A stretch of 64,000 nucleotides of DNA, taken from NCBI RefSeq assembly GCF_943737005.1, contig NZ_CALSFU010000014.1, forward strand, positions 62,001 through 126,000, given 5' to 3'. A program made the translations under genes and the position numbers. Source of the stretch: Achromobacter sp. Marseille-Q4962 (GTDB taxonomy: Bacteria > Pseudomonadota > Gammaproteobacteria > Burkholderiales > Burkholderiaceae_B). Below, in pieces: positions 1-9,718 of the stretch (its first letter is position 1; the number at the start of each line of letters is the position of its first letter). Below the pieces are notes generated by a model. It did no database searches and was not told where the DNA came from. It saw only the letters and a list, made by a program, of their open reading frames with translations.

Positions 1-22
1 AAGCGGTAGCAAGGGTTTTCAT
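1..22 (-). CDS. N-terminus of a gene running off the left edge (partial)
   Basis: A minus-strand ATG at 22 opens a frame reading MKTLATA before the window ends. An excellent ribosome binding site (GGAGGT) lies about 7 bases upstream of it. The short basic start followed by small hydrophobic residues would suit a signal peptide. Too little is visible to name a product. Confidence 0.45.
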
Positions 23-288
23 GGCAGACCTCCGTGTCTCTTGAGCTGGGAGCCGAACCTCGGGCTGGATTGCTGGGGGTTCGCTTGCTGTGTCCCGATG
101 AGTTGCATTCTGTGCTCAAAACACCCTGGGATAAACCCGGATTGCCTGAAAACATTTTTCCATATTATTGGCTAATCATCATAGATTTCGCCAAATGGCA
201 CCATAGGTGGTGATATTTCCATGAGATGGCGGGCCAAGGCGGCGGCCGCCCGTACAAGCGGCCGGGGGCGTATCTGCGGGACAGCACG

Positions 289-687
289 CTAGCGGTTCAG
301 TTCGGCCAGCGCCCGGTCGTAGTCGGTCCGCGCTTCCTGCAGCTTGCGCTGCGCCTTGGCGATCTTGTCCGGCTTGCCCTTGCCGCGGGCCTCGGCAAGC
401 TCGCGTTCGCGCTCTTCGACCTTTTCCTGTTTCTCGCGCACGTCGGCCTCGCGCCGGGCCTGCAGGCGCTCGTCGGTGCAATGGGCCTGGGTTTCGGCCA
501 GTGCTTTGCGCAGACCGGCCTCGCGGCGGCTGTTGTTCTGGGCCTGGGCGGCGGCGATGTCGTTTTCGACATGGCAGATCTTGGCGGCGCAGCCGCGCTG
601 CGCGGCGCAATCGGCCGCGGCGTGCGCGGCAGGGGCGAGCAGCGCGGCCGCGCACGCCGCGGCCAGGGACTTGAGGACGGGGAACAT
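289..687 (-). CDS. DUF1090 (YqjC-like) periplasmic protein
   Basis: The 132-residue product begins with a typical signal peptide that ends near residue 23 (AHA). The mature part has a cysteine-containing segment (CAAQRGC, KIC) followed by a long, highly charged helical region rich in Glu, Arg and Lys that probably forms a coiled coil. This order matches the DUF1090/YqjC family of small secreted proteins of unknown function. The 266 bases on its 3' side, up to the partial gene at the left edge, hold no other gene that I can see. The family call is good; the cellular role is unknown. Confidence 0.8.
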   Translation of the reverse strand: MFPVLKSLAAACAAALLAPAAHAAADCAAQRGCAAKICHVENDIAAAQAQNNSRREAGLRKALAETQAHCTDERLQARREADVREKQEKVEERERELAEARGKGKPDKIAKAQRKLQEARTDYDRALAELNR

Positions 688-794
688 GGGAGCGCGTCTC
701 CGGTAAAAGGGCCAGGCACCATCTTCGCCCAGCCCGTCTCCCTGCACAACGTGCCGGCGCGTTGCGTCGGCGCGCTGCGCCGGCGCAGCGGGGT

Positions 795-1721
795 TCAGGC
801 GATCAGCGCGCCCGCCAGCGCGGCGGCGATGAGCAGCACGCCCAGCCAGAGATTGGCGCGGAACAGCATGAAATTGCGGTCCGGGCGCTGGATGTCGAAC
901 ACCTTGAGCTGCCAGGCCAGGTGCAGCGCCACGACCGCCATGCCCACGAAGTAGGCCCGCGACATGCCCATGGCGTAGCCGCCCCAGGCCCACAGCGCCA
1001 CGGTTGCGAGGTAGAAGCCGCCGATCCAGAGCTTGCCCTGGTCGCCGAAGCGCATGGCGGTGGAATGCAGGCCCAGCCTGCGGTCGTCGCGCACGTCCAC
1101 GTAGGCGTAGATGCTGTCGTAGCCCACCTGCCACAGCACCGCGCCGGCCCACATGGCGATGGCGGCCAGGGGCACCTGGTTCTGCGTGTCGGACCAGGCC
1201 ATCAGCATGCCCCAGTTGAAGCAGATGCCCAGCACCACCTGCGGCCAGTAGGTCACGCGCTTGCACAGCGGATAGATGAAGACGAAGGGCAACACCGCCA
1301 CGGCCAGCCAACGGCTCATCTCGTTGATGAAGAAAAGCAGCGATCCGCACACCAGCAGCTGGCCCAGCAGGAACCAGACCGCGTTGCGCATGCTCAACTG
1401 GCCGCTGGTGAGCGGTCGGAAGCGCGTGCGCTCCACGTGCTTGTCGAAGTTGCGGTCGCACATGTCGTTGACCGTGCAGCCGATGCCGCGCATGAGCAGC
1501 GCGCCCAGCGAAAAGACGATGAGGCGCTTCAGGTCGGGCAGGCCGCCCGCGGCCTGCACCAGCGCCGCAATGCACGGCAGCAGCGTCAGCCAGGTGCCGA
1601 TGGGCCGGTCGAGCCGGCAGAGGCGCGCATAGGGGCGCCACGACCGGGGAAGCCAGCGTTCAACCCAGTCGGTAAAGACGATGTCGCTGAGATCGGCGGG
1701 AGTGGAGTTGGGGGCGCTCAC
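795..1721 (-). CDS. ubiA: 4-hydroxybenzoate octaprenyltransferase
   Basis: This is an integral membrane prenyltransferase that joins the polyprenyl tail to 4-hydroxybenzoate in ubiquinone synthesis. The first aspartate-rich motif is seen at residues 85-93 (NDMCDRNFD) and the second as DVRDD further on. Several hydrophobic segments and the length of 308 residues fit UbiA. I chose the GTG at 1721 (protein starting SAPNSTPADL after the initiator) because the longer frame from 1784 would begin inside the terminator hairpin of the upstream aminotransferase gene. It appears to be transcribed alone. Confidence 0.9.
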   Translation of the reverse strand: MSAPNSTPADLSDIVFTDWVERWLPRSWRPYARLCRLDRPIGTWLTLLPCIAALVQAAGGLPDLKRLIVFSLGALLMRGIGCTVNDMCDRNFDKHVERTRFRPLTSGQLSMRNAVWFLLGQLLVCGSLLFFINEMSRWLAVAVLPFVFIYPLCKRVTYWPQVVLGICFNWGMLMAWSDTQNQVPLAAIAMWAGAVLWQVGYDSIYAYVDVRDDRRLGLHSTAMRFGDQGKLWIGGFYLATVALWAWGGYAMGMSRAYFVGMAVVALHLAWQLKVFDIQRPDRNFMLFRANLWLGVLLIAAALAGALIA

Positions 1722-1753
1722 GGTAATCGCGGTGACGGGAACTCGAAACGGAC

Positions 1754-1794
1754 AGCATAAAACAACGACGGCCGGGCATTGCACCCGGCCGTCG
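1754..1794 (-). terminator. Rho-independent terminator of the aminotransferase gene
   Basis: A perfect 11-bp stem (CGACGGCCGGG pairing with CCCGGCCGTCG, 1766-1776 with 1784-1794) has a 7-base loop. On the minus strand it is followed by a T-rich run (TTGTTTT). It sits 12 bases past the end of the aminotransferase gene. Confidence 0.8.
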
Positions 1795-1806
1795 GCGAGG
1801 CGGCGG

Positions 1807-3009
<1,203 letters not shown>

Positions 3010-3191
3010 GGAAGTGCTTCTTGAGGAAGAAGAGGAAAAAGAGGCGCCCGGGAGGCGGACGCCTTCGGCCTGCCGCCCCTCGGAGTAAGGCGCCTATTGT
3101 CACATACGGCGGCGGGCCGGCCCTTTTTGCGCACGCGGCGCCTAAAATCACTTGCATCGAAAACCGCCGGTACAGTTACATTTTTCCCGCC

Positions 3192-3677
3192 ATGTTCCAC
3201 GCCGCTGCCCTTTCCGCCGCATCCAAGCCCGAGCTGTATGCCGGGCTGGCCGCCCAGGCCCGCGCCCTGCTCGAAGGCGAGCGCGACCGCATCGCCAACG
3301 CCGCCAATCTGAGCGCGCTGGCGTTCAACGCGCTGCCCGGCCTGAACTGGGCCGGCTTCTACTTCTACGACGGCGCCGAGCTGGTGCTGGGGCCGTTCCA
3401 GGGCAAGCCGGCCTGCGTGCGCATTCCGCTCGGCCGCGGCGTGTGCGGCGCGGCGGCCAGCCAGCGCCAGACCCAGGTGGTGGCCGACGTCGACGCCTTT
3501 CCCGGCCACATCGCCTGCGACGCGGCGTCGCGTTCGGAAATCGTGGTGCCGCTGGTGCATCGCGGCGAGCTGATCGGCGTCTGGGATGTGGACAGCCCGC
3601 TGCCCGGCCGCTTCGACGACGACGACCGCCAGGGCATGGAGGCGCTGTGCCGCGTCTTCATCGACAGCCTGGGCTGA
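3192..3677 (+). CDS. msrC: Free methionine-(R)-sulfoxide reductase (GAF domain)
   Basis: A single GAF domain of 161 residues, the normal size for fRMsr. Three cysteines lie where the family has its catalytic and resolving residues: C75 (GKPACVRI), C85 (GRGVCGAA) and C109 (HIACDAASRSEIVVPL). The last two motifs are close to the E. coli YebR/MsrC sequence. The enzyme reduces the R epimer of free methionine sulfoxide in the cytoplasm. It is transcribed divergently from the aminotransferase gene. A TAAAAT box at 3143-3148 could be its -10 element, but I see no clear -35. Confidence 0.88.
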   Translation: MFHAAALSAASKPELYAGLAAQARALLEGERDRIANAANLSALAFNALPGLNWAGFYFYDGAELVLGPFQGKPACVRIPLGRGVCGAAASQRQTQVVADVDAFPGHIACDAASRSEIVVPLVHRGELIGVWDVDSPLPGRFDDDDRQGMEALCRVFIDSLG

Positions 3678-4034
3678 GCGCCCGCCTGCTTGCGCCCGCC
3701 TACTTGCGCGCGCCCGCTTGCGCGCGCCCGCGTTGACAGCCGCCGGCGTGGCGGGTAGATTGCCCTTCCCGCATCGCCGGTCGTTTTCCGCTTTCCCATG
3801 ATCCAGGTTCCGCCGTCCGCCAGCTTTTCCCGCGCCCCGTGCGCGGCGCTGGCCGCTGCCGGCCTGAAATCCAAAAAACAGCCGCTCGTCTGACCGGAGC
3901 GTGCCGTTCCGTCAGATGGGCGACGGAACAGCGGCTTCGCGGCGGCGCCAGGCGGCGCGCGCATCTTCCCCGGCGGTCTTCCCGAGCACTTCTGAACGGT
4001 TCTTCCCCTCGGTCCGTTTACTGAAGGAGTGTTC
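3678..4034. other. Intergenic region, no gene seen
   Basis: The first part (about 3684-3735) is a low-complexity run of imperfect GCGCCCGCCTGCTT-like units. Further on there is an 8-bp inverted repeat (GTTCCGTC 3906-3913 with GACGGAAC 3922-3929) without a T-run. An AAGGAG ribosome binding site at 4024-4029 serves the next gene. Confidence 0.5.
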
Positions 4035-4928
4035 ATGTCATCCCCCGATTCCGTCTTCCAGGGCGTCTGGATTCCGCTCGTCACCCCCTTTTCCCATGGC
4101 GCGGTCGACGGCGCCGCGCTGCGGCGCCTGGTGCGCCACCTGCGGGTCGCCGGCGTGGACGGCCTGGTGGTCTGCGGCAGCACCGGCGAAGCCGCCGCCC
4201 TGGACGACGCCGAACAGCTGGCCGTGCTGGACGCTGTGCTGGGCGAGGCCGACGGGCTGCCGGTGGCGATGGGGCTGGCGGGCAACCACCAGGGCCACGC
4301 GCTGCGCCGCCTGGCCGCCTTCGGCACGCGGCCGCTCGCCGGCATCCTGGCGCCGGCTCCGTACTACGTGCGGCCGGGCCAGGAAGGCGCGGCGGCGTAT
4401 TTCCGCGCCCTGGCCGACAGGGCGCCGTTTCCGCTCATGCTCTACGACATCCCGTACCGGACCGGCGCCGAGCTGGCGCTGGACACGCTGCTGGCGCTGG
4501 CGGCGCATCCCAACATTGCCGCCATCAAGGACTGTGGCGGTTCGCTGGACAAGTCGGCTGCGCTGATCGCCGACGGCCGGCTGCGCGTGCTGGCCGGCGA
4601 AGACCTGCAGGCGTTCGCGCTGCGCTGCCTGGGCGCCAGCGGCATGATCGCCGCGGCGGCCCACATCCGGCCGGACCTGTTCGTGGCGCTGGACCGCGCG
4701 GTGCGCGCGCAGCAGCTGGAGCGGGCGCGCACGCTGTTCCACGGGCTGGCGCCGCTGATCCGGCTGGCGTTCGCCGAGCCGAACCCGGGCCCGGTGAAGG
4801 CGCTGCTGGCGCAGCAAGGCCTGATGCGCGCCGAGCTGCGCGCGCCGATGCCGGCGGCCAGCGCCGCGCTGGCGGCGCGGATGGCGGCGGCCGCAGCCGA
4901 GCTGGACGGCCGCTTTCCCCCGCCCTGA
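4035..4928 (+). CDS. Dihydrodipicolinate synthase family aldolase
   Basis: A 297-residue TIM-barrel aldolase of the DHDPS/N-acetylneuraminate lyase superfamily. The Schiff-base lysine is K165 (AAIKDCGGS), the catalytic tyrosine is Y137 (LYDIPYRTG), and the substrate loop reads GSTGE at 48-52. Classical DapA has two threonines in that loop (GTTGE), and the DHDPS arginine region is not clearly kept, so another 2-keto acid substrate is possible. The ATG at 4035 has an AAGGAG site 5 bases upstream. It stands alone between two intergenic stretches. Confidence 0.8.
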   Translation: MSSPDSVFQGVWIPLVTPFSHGAVDGAALRRLVRHLRVAGVDGLVVCGSTGEAAALDDAEQLAVLDAVLGEADGLPVAMGLAGNHQGHALRRLAAFGTRPLAGILAPAPYYVRPGQEGAAAYFRALADRAPFPLMLYDIPYRTGAELALDTLLALAAHPNIAAIKDCGGSLDKSAALIADGRLRVLAGEDLQAFALRCLGASGMIAAAAHIRPDLFVALDRAVRAQQLERARTLFHGLAPLIRLAFAEPNPGPVKALLAQQGLMRAELRAPMPAASAALAARMAAAAAELDGRFPPP

Positions 4929-5040
4929 ACCGGGAGGTCGTCGGAGTTTGTGGCGTCCGGAATTATTTTGTAATTAACAGTTCGACCGCCCCGGGCCGGA
5001 TTGCTTATGATGCGCCCATTCCCCGGGTGAGGCCCCAAAT

Positions 5041-5820
5041 ATGGCCCAAGCTTTTGAAGCGCTTTCCGCCTGGCAGGTCATGCTGGCGGGCCTGCTGTTC
5101 TTCGGCGGCATCTATCTTCTGTTCGGCGCGGTCACGTGGCTGCTCACGCACCACATCCTGCCCGCGCTGGGCATCGGCCGGCCGCTCGATCCGCGGCCGC
5201 TGGCGCCCGGCCAGCTGCGGCGCGAGCTGGCGCAGTCCGGCGTGTCGGTGCTGCTGTTCGGCACCGGCATGATTTTTCCCTGGGGGCTGCTGAAGCTGGG
5301 CTGGGCGCGGCTGGACCCGGACGCGGGCTGGGGGCGGATCACGCTGGAGATCCTGTTCCTGCTGGCCTGGAACGACGTGCATTTCTGGATCAACCATCGC
5401 CTGCTGCACACGCGCCTGCTCAGGCGTTTCCACCTGCCGCACCACCGCTCGGTGGTGACCACGCCGTTTTCCACCTACAGCTTCCATCCGCTGGAGGCGC
5501 TGATGCTGGGCAACGTCATCCTGCTGCCCATGGTGGTGCACGACTTCAGCTTCTGGTCGCTGTTCTCGGTGCCGCTTTTCAGCCTGTTCTTCAATTGCGT
5601 GGGCCACGCCAACTACGACTTCTTTCCCGGCGTGTCGTATTCGCACTGGTTTGCCGCCAGCCGCCGGCACCATCTGCACCACGCCTGCTACCACGGCAAT
5701 TACGGGTTCCAGTTCACCTTCATGGACCGCCTGTTCGGCACGCGGCTGGCGGCCGATGCCGCCGACGCCCAGCTGCGCACGCACGCGCGGCGCCAGACGG
5801 CGCAGGGCCATGCGTCCTGA
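5041..5820 (+). CDS. Sterol desaturase / fatty acid hydroxylase family membrane protein
   Basis: A 259-residue membrane protein with the full histidine set of the fatty acid hydroxylase superfamily: H114, H119 and H123 (HFWINHRLLH), H131, H134 and H135 (HLPHH), H189, and the cluster at 210-218 (HHLHHACYH). Hydrophobic segments precede and separate these boxes. Such enzymes use a di-iron centre to hydroxylate or desaturate lipids. It is the first gene of a tight four-gene set (next gene overlaps by 11 bases). An AT-rich stretch at about 4960-4985 may hold the promoter. The substrate is unknown. Confidence 0.85.
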   Translation: MAQAFEALSAWQVMLAGLLFFGGIYLLFGAVTWLLTHHILPALGIGRPLDPRPLAPGQLRRELAQSGVSVLLFGTGMIFPWGLLKLGWARLDPDAGWGRITLEILFLLAWNDVHFWINHRLLHTRLLRRFHLPHHRSVVTTPFSTYSFHPLEALMLGNVILLPMVVHDFSFWSLFSVPLFSLFFNCVGHANYDFFPGVSYSHWFAASRRHHLHHACYHGNYGFQFTFMDRLFGTRLAADAADAQLRTHARRQTAQGHAS

Positions 5821-6715
5821 GCGCGCCCGGCTGCCGCGCCTGCGCAACCGGCGCGACTGGCAGAGCCTGGCCTACCTGGCGGCGCTGCCCGCGCTGGCGG
5901 CCTGGCAGTGGGTGCATGGATTCTGGTGGCCGCTCTATGGGCTGATGCTGTTCCTGACGCTGGGCATCGGCGTCATCCACCACAACCACACGCACCTGCG
6001 CATGTGGCGCGGACGCGCCGCCAATCGCCTCACCGACTACGCCATCACGCTGCTGCAGGGGCATCCCACCTTTGTGTTCTTCCCCGCGCACGTGGCCAAT
6101 CACCACCGCTACAAGCACGGCCCGCGCGACGCGGCGCGCACCTATCGCTTCGGCGGCGACACCAATCATCTCTGGGGCTATCTCATCCACCCCGCGCAGG
6201 CGGTGTGGGTGCTGTACCCGCTCTTCTTCGCCTGGCTGGGCCGGCTGCGCCGCCACTGGCCGGGCGCGTGGCGCTATTGCATGGGCCAGTACGCGGCCTG
6301 GCTCGGGTTGTGGGGAGGGCTGCTGGCGCTGGACCCGGCCAAGGCGCTGCTGTTCGTCATCGTGCCGCAGCTGCACGGGCTGCACTGGCTGCTGGCCACC
6401 AATTACCTGCAGCACGCGCACGCCGACGGCGGGCCGCAGCGCGTCGCCCGCCTGAGCTACGCGCGCAACTTCGAGGGGCTGGTCAATCCGCTGCTCTTCA
6501 ATATCGGCCTGCACACCGCGCATCACGAGAATCCGCGCGCGCACTGGTCGGAGCTGACCGCCCTGCACAACAACCATTACTGCGCACGGGTCGACCCGTC
6601 GCTCAACGAGCCGGGCCTCGTGCCCTACATGTTCCGCGTCTTCGTGCTGGGAACGGTGCTGCCGCGCTGCCGCACCCGTTCGCGCATGACGCCCGGGCGC
6701 CCGAGCCACTCCTGA
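5810..6715 (+). CDS. Membrane fatty acid desaturase
   Basis: A 301-residue integral membrane desaturase of the PF00487 type. Histidine boxes are seen at residues 57-62 (HHNHTH), 94-103 (HVANHHRYKH) and in a C-terminal HTAHHENPRAH motif. Hydrophobic stretches separate the first two boxes from the third, as usual for the family. The start ATG lies inside the end of the preceding hydroxylase-like gene, which implies coupled translation. With the two genes downstream it probably acts on an acyl chain made by the ketosynthase. The regiospecificity cannot be read from the sequence. Confidence 0.85.
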   Translation: MRPERARLPRLRNRRDWQSLAYLAALPALAAWQWVHGFWWPLYGLMLFLTLGIGVIHHNHTHLRMWRGRAANRLTDYAITLLQGHPTFVFFPAHVANHHRYKHGPRDAARTYRFGGDTNHLWGYLIHPAQAVWVLYPLFFAWLGRLRRHWPGAWRYCMGQYAAWLGLWGGLLALDPAKALLFVIVPQLHGLHWLLATNYLQHAHADGGPQRVARLSYARNFEGLVNPLLFNIGLHTAHHENPRAHWSELTALHNNHYCARVDPSLNEPGLVPYMFRVFVLGTVLPRCRTRSRMTPGRPSHS

Positions 6716-6729
6716 GGGAAAACCCACGC

Positions 6730-8667
6730 ATGCCCATTGCCTTTCATCGCGTCTACCTCGAAAGCGCCGGCTATTTCATGCCGGGCGAGCCCGTTTCCAA
6801 CGAGGAAATGGACCACTACATCGCGCCGCTCAACCGGCTGTCGGGACGCATCAAGCAGCGCATCCTGGCCGAGAACGGCATCCGCCAGCGCTACTACGCC
6901 ATCGGCCCGGACGGGGCCACGCGCTACAGCAATGCGCAGCTCGCCAGCCAGGCCATCCGCGACTGCCTGGGCCGCGCCCGGGCCGGGCTGGCCGACGTGT
7001 CGCTGCTGGCCAGCGGTTCGTCGGGCGGCGACGCGCTGATGCCGGGCTTTGCCAACATGATCCAGGCCGAACTCGCGGCGCCGCCCATGGAAGCGCTGTC
7101 GGTGCACGGCATCTGCGCCGCCGGCGTGTCGGCGATCCAGGCGGCGGCGCAGGGCGTGGAGATGGGCGGGCATGCGCGCGCGCTGGCCGTGGCCAGCGAG
7201 CTGCCGTCGCGCCTTTTCAAGCGGTCGCGGTTCGCCGCGCGCGGCTACGACGCCGACTTCGACGCGCATTTCCTGCGCTGGATGCTCTCGGACGGCGCCG
7301 GCGCGGTGCTGCTGGGCAAGGGAGAGGGCGCGCTGCCCGGCGCGTCGCAAGGCGTGCGGCTGCGGCTCAAGTGGGTCCACCAGCGCTCGTTCTCGGGCGA
7401 CTACCCGGTCTGCATGCAGCTCGGCCTGTCGGCCGACCGCAGCAAGGGGCACCTGGACTATCCGTCCTGGAGCGACGCCGAGGCCGACGGCGCGCTGTCG
7501 CTGCGCCAGGACATCCGGCTGCTGCCGCACCTGTTCGACATCGGCATCCACGAGTACGCCAAGCTGGTGCGCGATGGCTGGGTCGATCCGGACCAGGTGG
7601 ACCACTTCCTCTGCCACTATTCGTCGGAGAAGTTCATTCCGGTGGTGGCCGACCTCATGGAGAAGGCCGGCCTGGCCATCGCGCGCGAGCGCTGGTTCAG
7701 CAACCTGGCCTGGCGCGGCAATACGGGCGCGGCGTCCATTCTCATCATGCTGGCCGAGTTCCTCGAAACGCGCGAGGTCAGGCCGGGCGAACAGATCTTC
7801 TGCTACATCCCCGAGTCCGGCCGCTTCATGACCGCCTACATGCTGCTGGAGGCCGAAGCGGCCGACGGGCCGGCGCGGGCATCCGCCGCCCCGCAAGCGC
7901 CGGCCCGCGCGCCGGCCGGCGTCTCCGACGCGCACAGCGCCGACGCGCAGGCCATTGCGCCGCCGCACGACCCGGCCGCCGCGCCCCAGGGCCTGGGCCA
8001 GCTGCTCACCGAACTGGCCTCGATCTGGCACGACTACCGCTCGCGCGTCTGGCGCACGCCGCTGGTGCGGCGCCTGCGCAACCGCCGGTTCACCACCGAC
8101 GACTACCTGAACTGGATGGCGCAGTGGATTCCGCAGGTGCGCGAAGGCAGCAAATGGATGCGCGAAGGCGCGGCCTCGCTCAGCGAGCCCTACCGGCCGC
8201 TGGCCGCGCTGATCGACACCCACGCCGGCGAGGAGCAGAACGATTTCGAGATCCTGTTCCGGGACTACCGCAACGCCGGCGGCACGGCAGAGGACATCGA
8301 CGCGCTGCGCCGCAATCCGGGCGGCGAGGCACTGAACGCCTACCTGCACGGCCTGGCCGCCACGCGCGACCCGATCGGCCTGCTGGGCGCGATCTACATC
8401 ATCGAAGGCACGGGCCAGCGCATCGTGCCGGCGCTGCTGCCCCTGCTCAAGGCCAGCCTCCGGCTGCCGCCCGATGCCTTCCGCTTTCTGGAATACCACG
8501 GCCACAACGACGAGCATCACCTGGCGCGCTGGCTGTCGGCGGTGGAGCTGGCGCTGGATTGCGACGAGGACGGGCGCGCCGAGCGCCGCATCGTGGACAC
8601 CGCAAGGCGCACCGCGGCCCTGTACCTGATGCAGTTCCATCACGTCATGGAGGAGGACCCGGCATGA
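6730..8667 (+). CDS. Ketoacyl synthase III-like protein fused to a haem-oxygenase-like di-iron domain
   Basis: The 645-residue protein has two domains. Residues 1 to about 375 form a thiolase-fold KAS III (FabH-like) enzyme with an intact catalytic triad: C129 (HGICAAG), H296 (HFLCHYSS) and N331 (RGNTGAAS). An Ala/Pro-rich linker spans about 376-420. Residues 421-645 form an all-helical haem-oxygenase-like domain with candidate iron ligands H498 and E501/E502 (THAGEEQND), E559 (IIEGTG), and D594 and H596/H597 (HNDEHH). Enzymes of the second type include UndA, which oxidatively decarboxylates fatty acids. The fusion suggests condensation followed by oxidation of the product. Its stop overlaps the next ATG. 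Confidence 0.8.
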   Translation: MPIAFHRVYLESAGYFMPGEPVSNEEMDHYIAPLNRLSGRIKQRILAENGIRQRYYAIGPDGATRYSNAQLASQAIRDCLGRARAGLADVSLLASGSSGGDALMPGFANMIQAELAAPPMEALSVHGICAAGVSAIQAAAQGVEMGGHARALAVASELPSRLFKRSRFAARGYDADFDAHFLRWMLSDGAGAVLLGKGEGALPGASQGVRLRLKWVHQRSFSGDYPVCMQLGLSADRSKGHLDYPSWSDAEADGALSLRQDIRLLPHLFDIGIHEYAKLVRDGWVDPDQVDHFLCHYSSEKFIPVVADLMEKAGLAIARERWFSNLAWRGNTGAASILIMLAEFLETREVRPGEQIFCYIPESGRFMTAYMLLEAEAADGPARASAAPQAPARAPAGVSDAHSADAQAIAPPHDPAAAPQGLGQLLTELASIWHDYRSRVWRTPLVRRLRNRRFTTDDYLNWMAQWIPQVREGSKWMREGAASLSEPYRPLAALIDTHAGEEQNDFEILFRDYRNAGGTAEDIDALRRNPGGEALNAYLHGLAATRDPIGLLGAIYIIEGTGQRIVPALLPLLKASLRLPPDAFRFLEYHGHNDEHHLARWLSAVELALDCDEDGRAERRIVDTARRTAALYLMQFHHVMEEDPA

Positions 8668-9560
8668 GTCCCCAACCGGATTTCCTGGCGCAGGGCCACG
8701 ACCCGGCCGACCCCAGCCCCTGGCTGGCGCTGTACCTGGACCGCAGCACGCCGCTGCCCGACGAGGTCAAGCGCGCCTGGCTCACGGACTCCAGCAGCGC
8801 GTCGCGCCAGTACCTGCTGCCGTTCCTGCGGCCGCTGGCGCGCGCCTTCATCATCCTCATCCAGATCGTCAAGACCTTCCTGCCGCGCCGCTGGTCGCAC
8901 TCGCGCCTGCTGCACCGCATCCTGGCCTGGGGGCTCAAGCGCTTCGTCTCGCCCGAGGCCAACTGGCTGATCCTGCGGCATTTCCACCTGGGCGCGCAGA
9001 TCCTGTCCTTCATCGCCGCCAATTCGCCCGTGCCCGTCAGCACCACGCCGCTGGAGCCGCGCGAGATCGACGACCTCAAGGACGAGCTGTTCGTCAAGCA
9101 TGACCTCAACCTCTTCAACTTCGTCATCCGGCTGAACCAGGCGCTGCGCGAGGCCGGCGTGGAGATGCACGCGCCGGCCGAGGTGGATTTCGGCATGATC
9201 CGCGACCCCGGCCTGCGGCTCGAAGACCTGCCGCACGGCCGGCTCAACTTCCTCGACCTGCAAAGCGCCATCGAGCTCTTCACGCCGCTCTACCAGCTCA
9301 TGCTGACCGACAACGACTTCTGGCGCGCGGCCAACTCGCTGCAGCTCGACGAGACCATCGGCATCTACGCGGCCAAGCTGCTGGGCGCGCCGCAGCACCT
9401 CATCCTGGTCAACAACAAGCATCCGCTGGTGCCGATGTCGACCTTGCGCGCCGGCTACCGGCTGGTGCTGCACGGCCTGTCCACCGAAATGCTGCACAGC
9501 CTGCTGTGCGAGATGAAGGCGGAAAAGGAAGGCGGCGAGCCGGTGGCTCCGATCGCCTGA
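8664..9560 (+). CDS. DUF6999-like protein of unknown function
   Basis: A 298-residue protein whose ATG overlaps the preceding stop (ATGA). It has one or two hydrophobic segments near residues 50-70, a region rich in charged and aromatic residues, and no motif that I can tie to a known enzyme. I recall such proteins as DUF6999, found next to ketosynthase and desaturase genes, but that family name is from memory. The overlap places it firmly in the same transcript as the two membrane oxygenases and the ketosynthase fusion. It may be a membrane-associated partner or acyl-processing protein. Confidence 0.6.
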   Translation: MSPQPDFLAQGHDPADPSPWLALYLDRSTPLPDEVKRAWLTDSSSASRQYLLPFLRPLARAFIILIQIVKTFLPRRWSHSRLLHRILAWGLKRFVSPEANWLILRHFHLGAQILSFIAANSPVPVSTTPLEPREIDDLKDELFVKHDLNLFNFVIRLNQALREAGVEMHAPAEVDFGMIRDPGLRLEDLPHGRLNFLDLQSAIELFTPLYQLMLTDNDFWRAANSLQLDETIGIYAAKLLGAPQHLILVNNKHPLVPMSTLRAGYRLVLHGLSTEMLHSLLCEMKAEKEGGEPVAPIA

Positions 9561-9718
9561 TAGGCAGGCTGCGCGCGGGGCGGAGACCCGGGAGTGCAGG
9601 CGCGCCCTAGCAATCTCCCTGAGTGGCCGCGACGGGACGCTGCGGTATAGTCCGTCGCTTGTCCGTGCTGCCGGGCCGCGCTTTCCAGGCGCCGGCGCTC
9701 ATTCCCAAAGCTCTCGAT

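Noticed and set aside
3684-3735. Imperfect GC-rich tandem units after the fRMsr gene
   Set aside because: Too short and degenerate to call a real repeat array, and no spacers or conserved unit length as in CRISPR.
5908-8667. A 919-codon plus-strand frame that would fuse the desaturase region to the ketosynthase
   Set aside because: The first 270 codons are a shifted reading of the desaturase gene. The ketosynthase starts at ATG 6730 after its own upstream gap.
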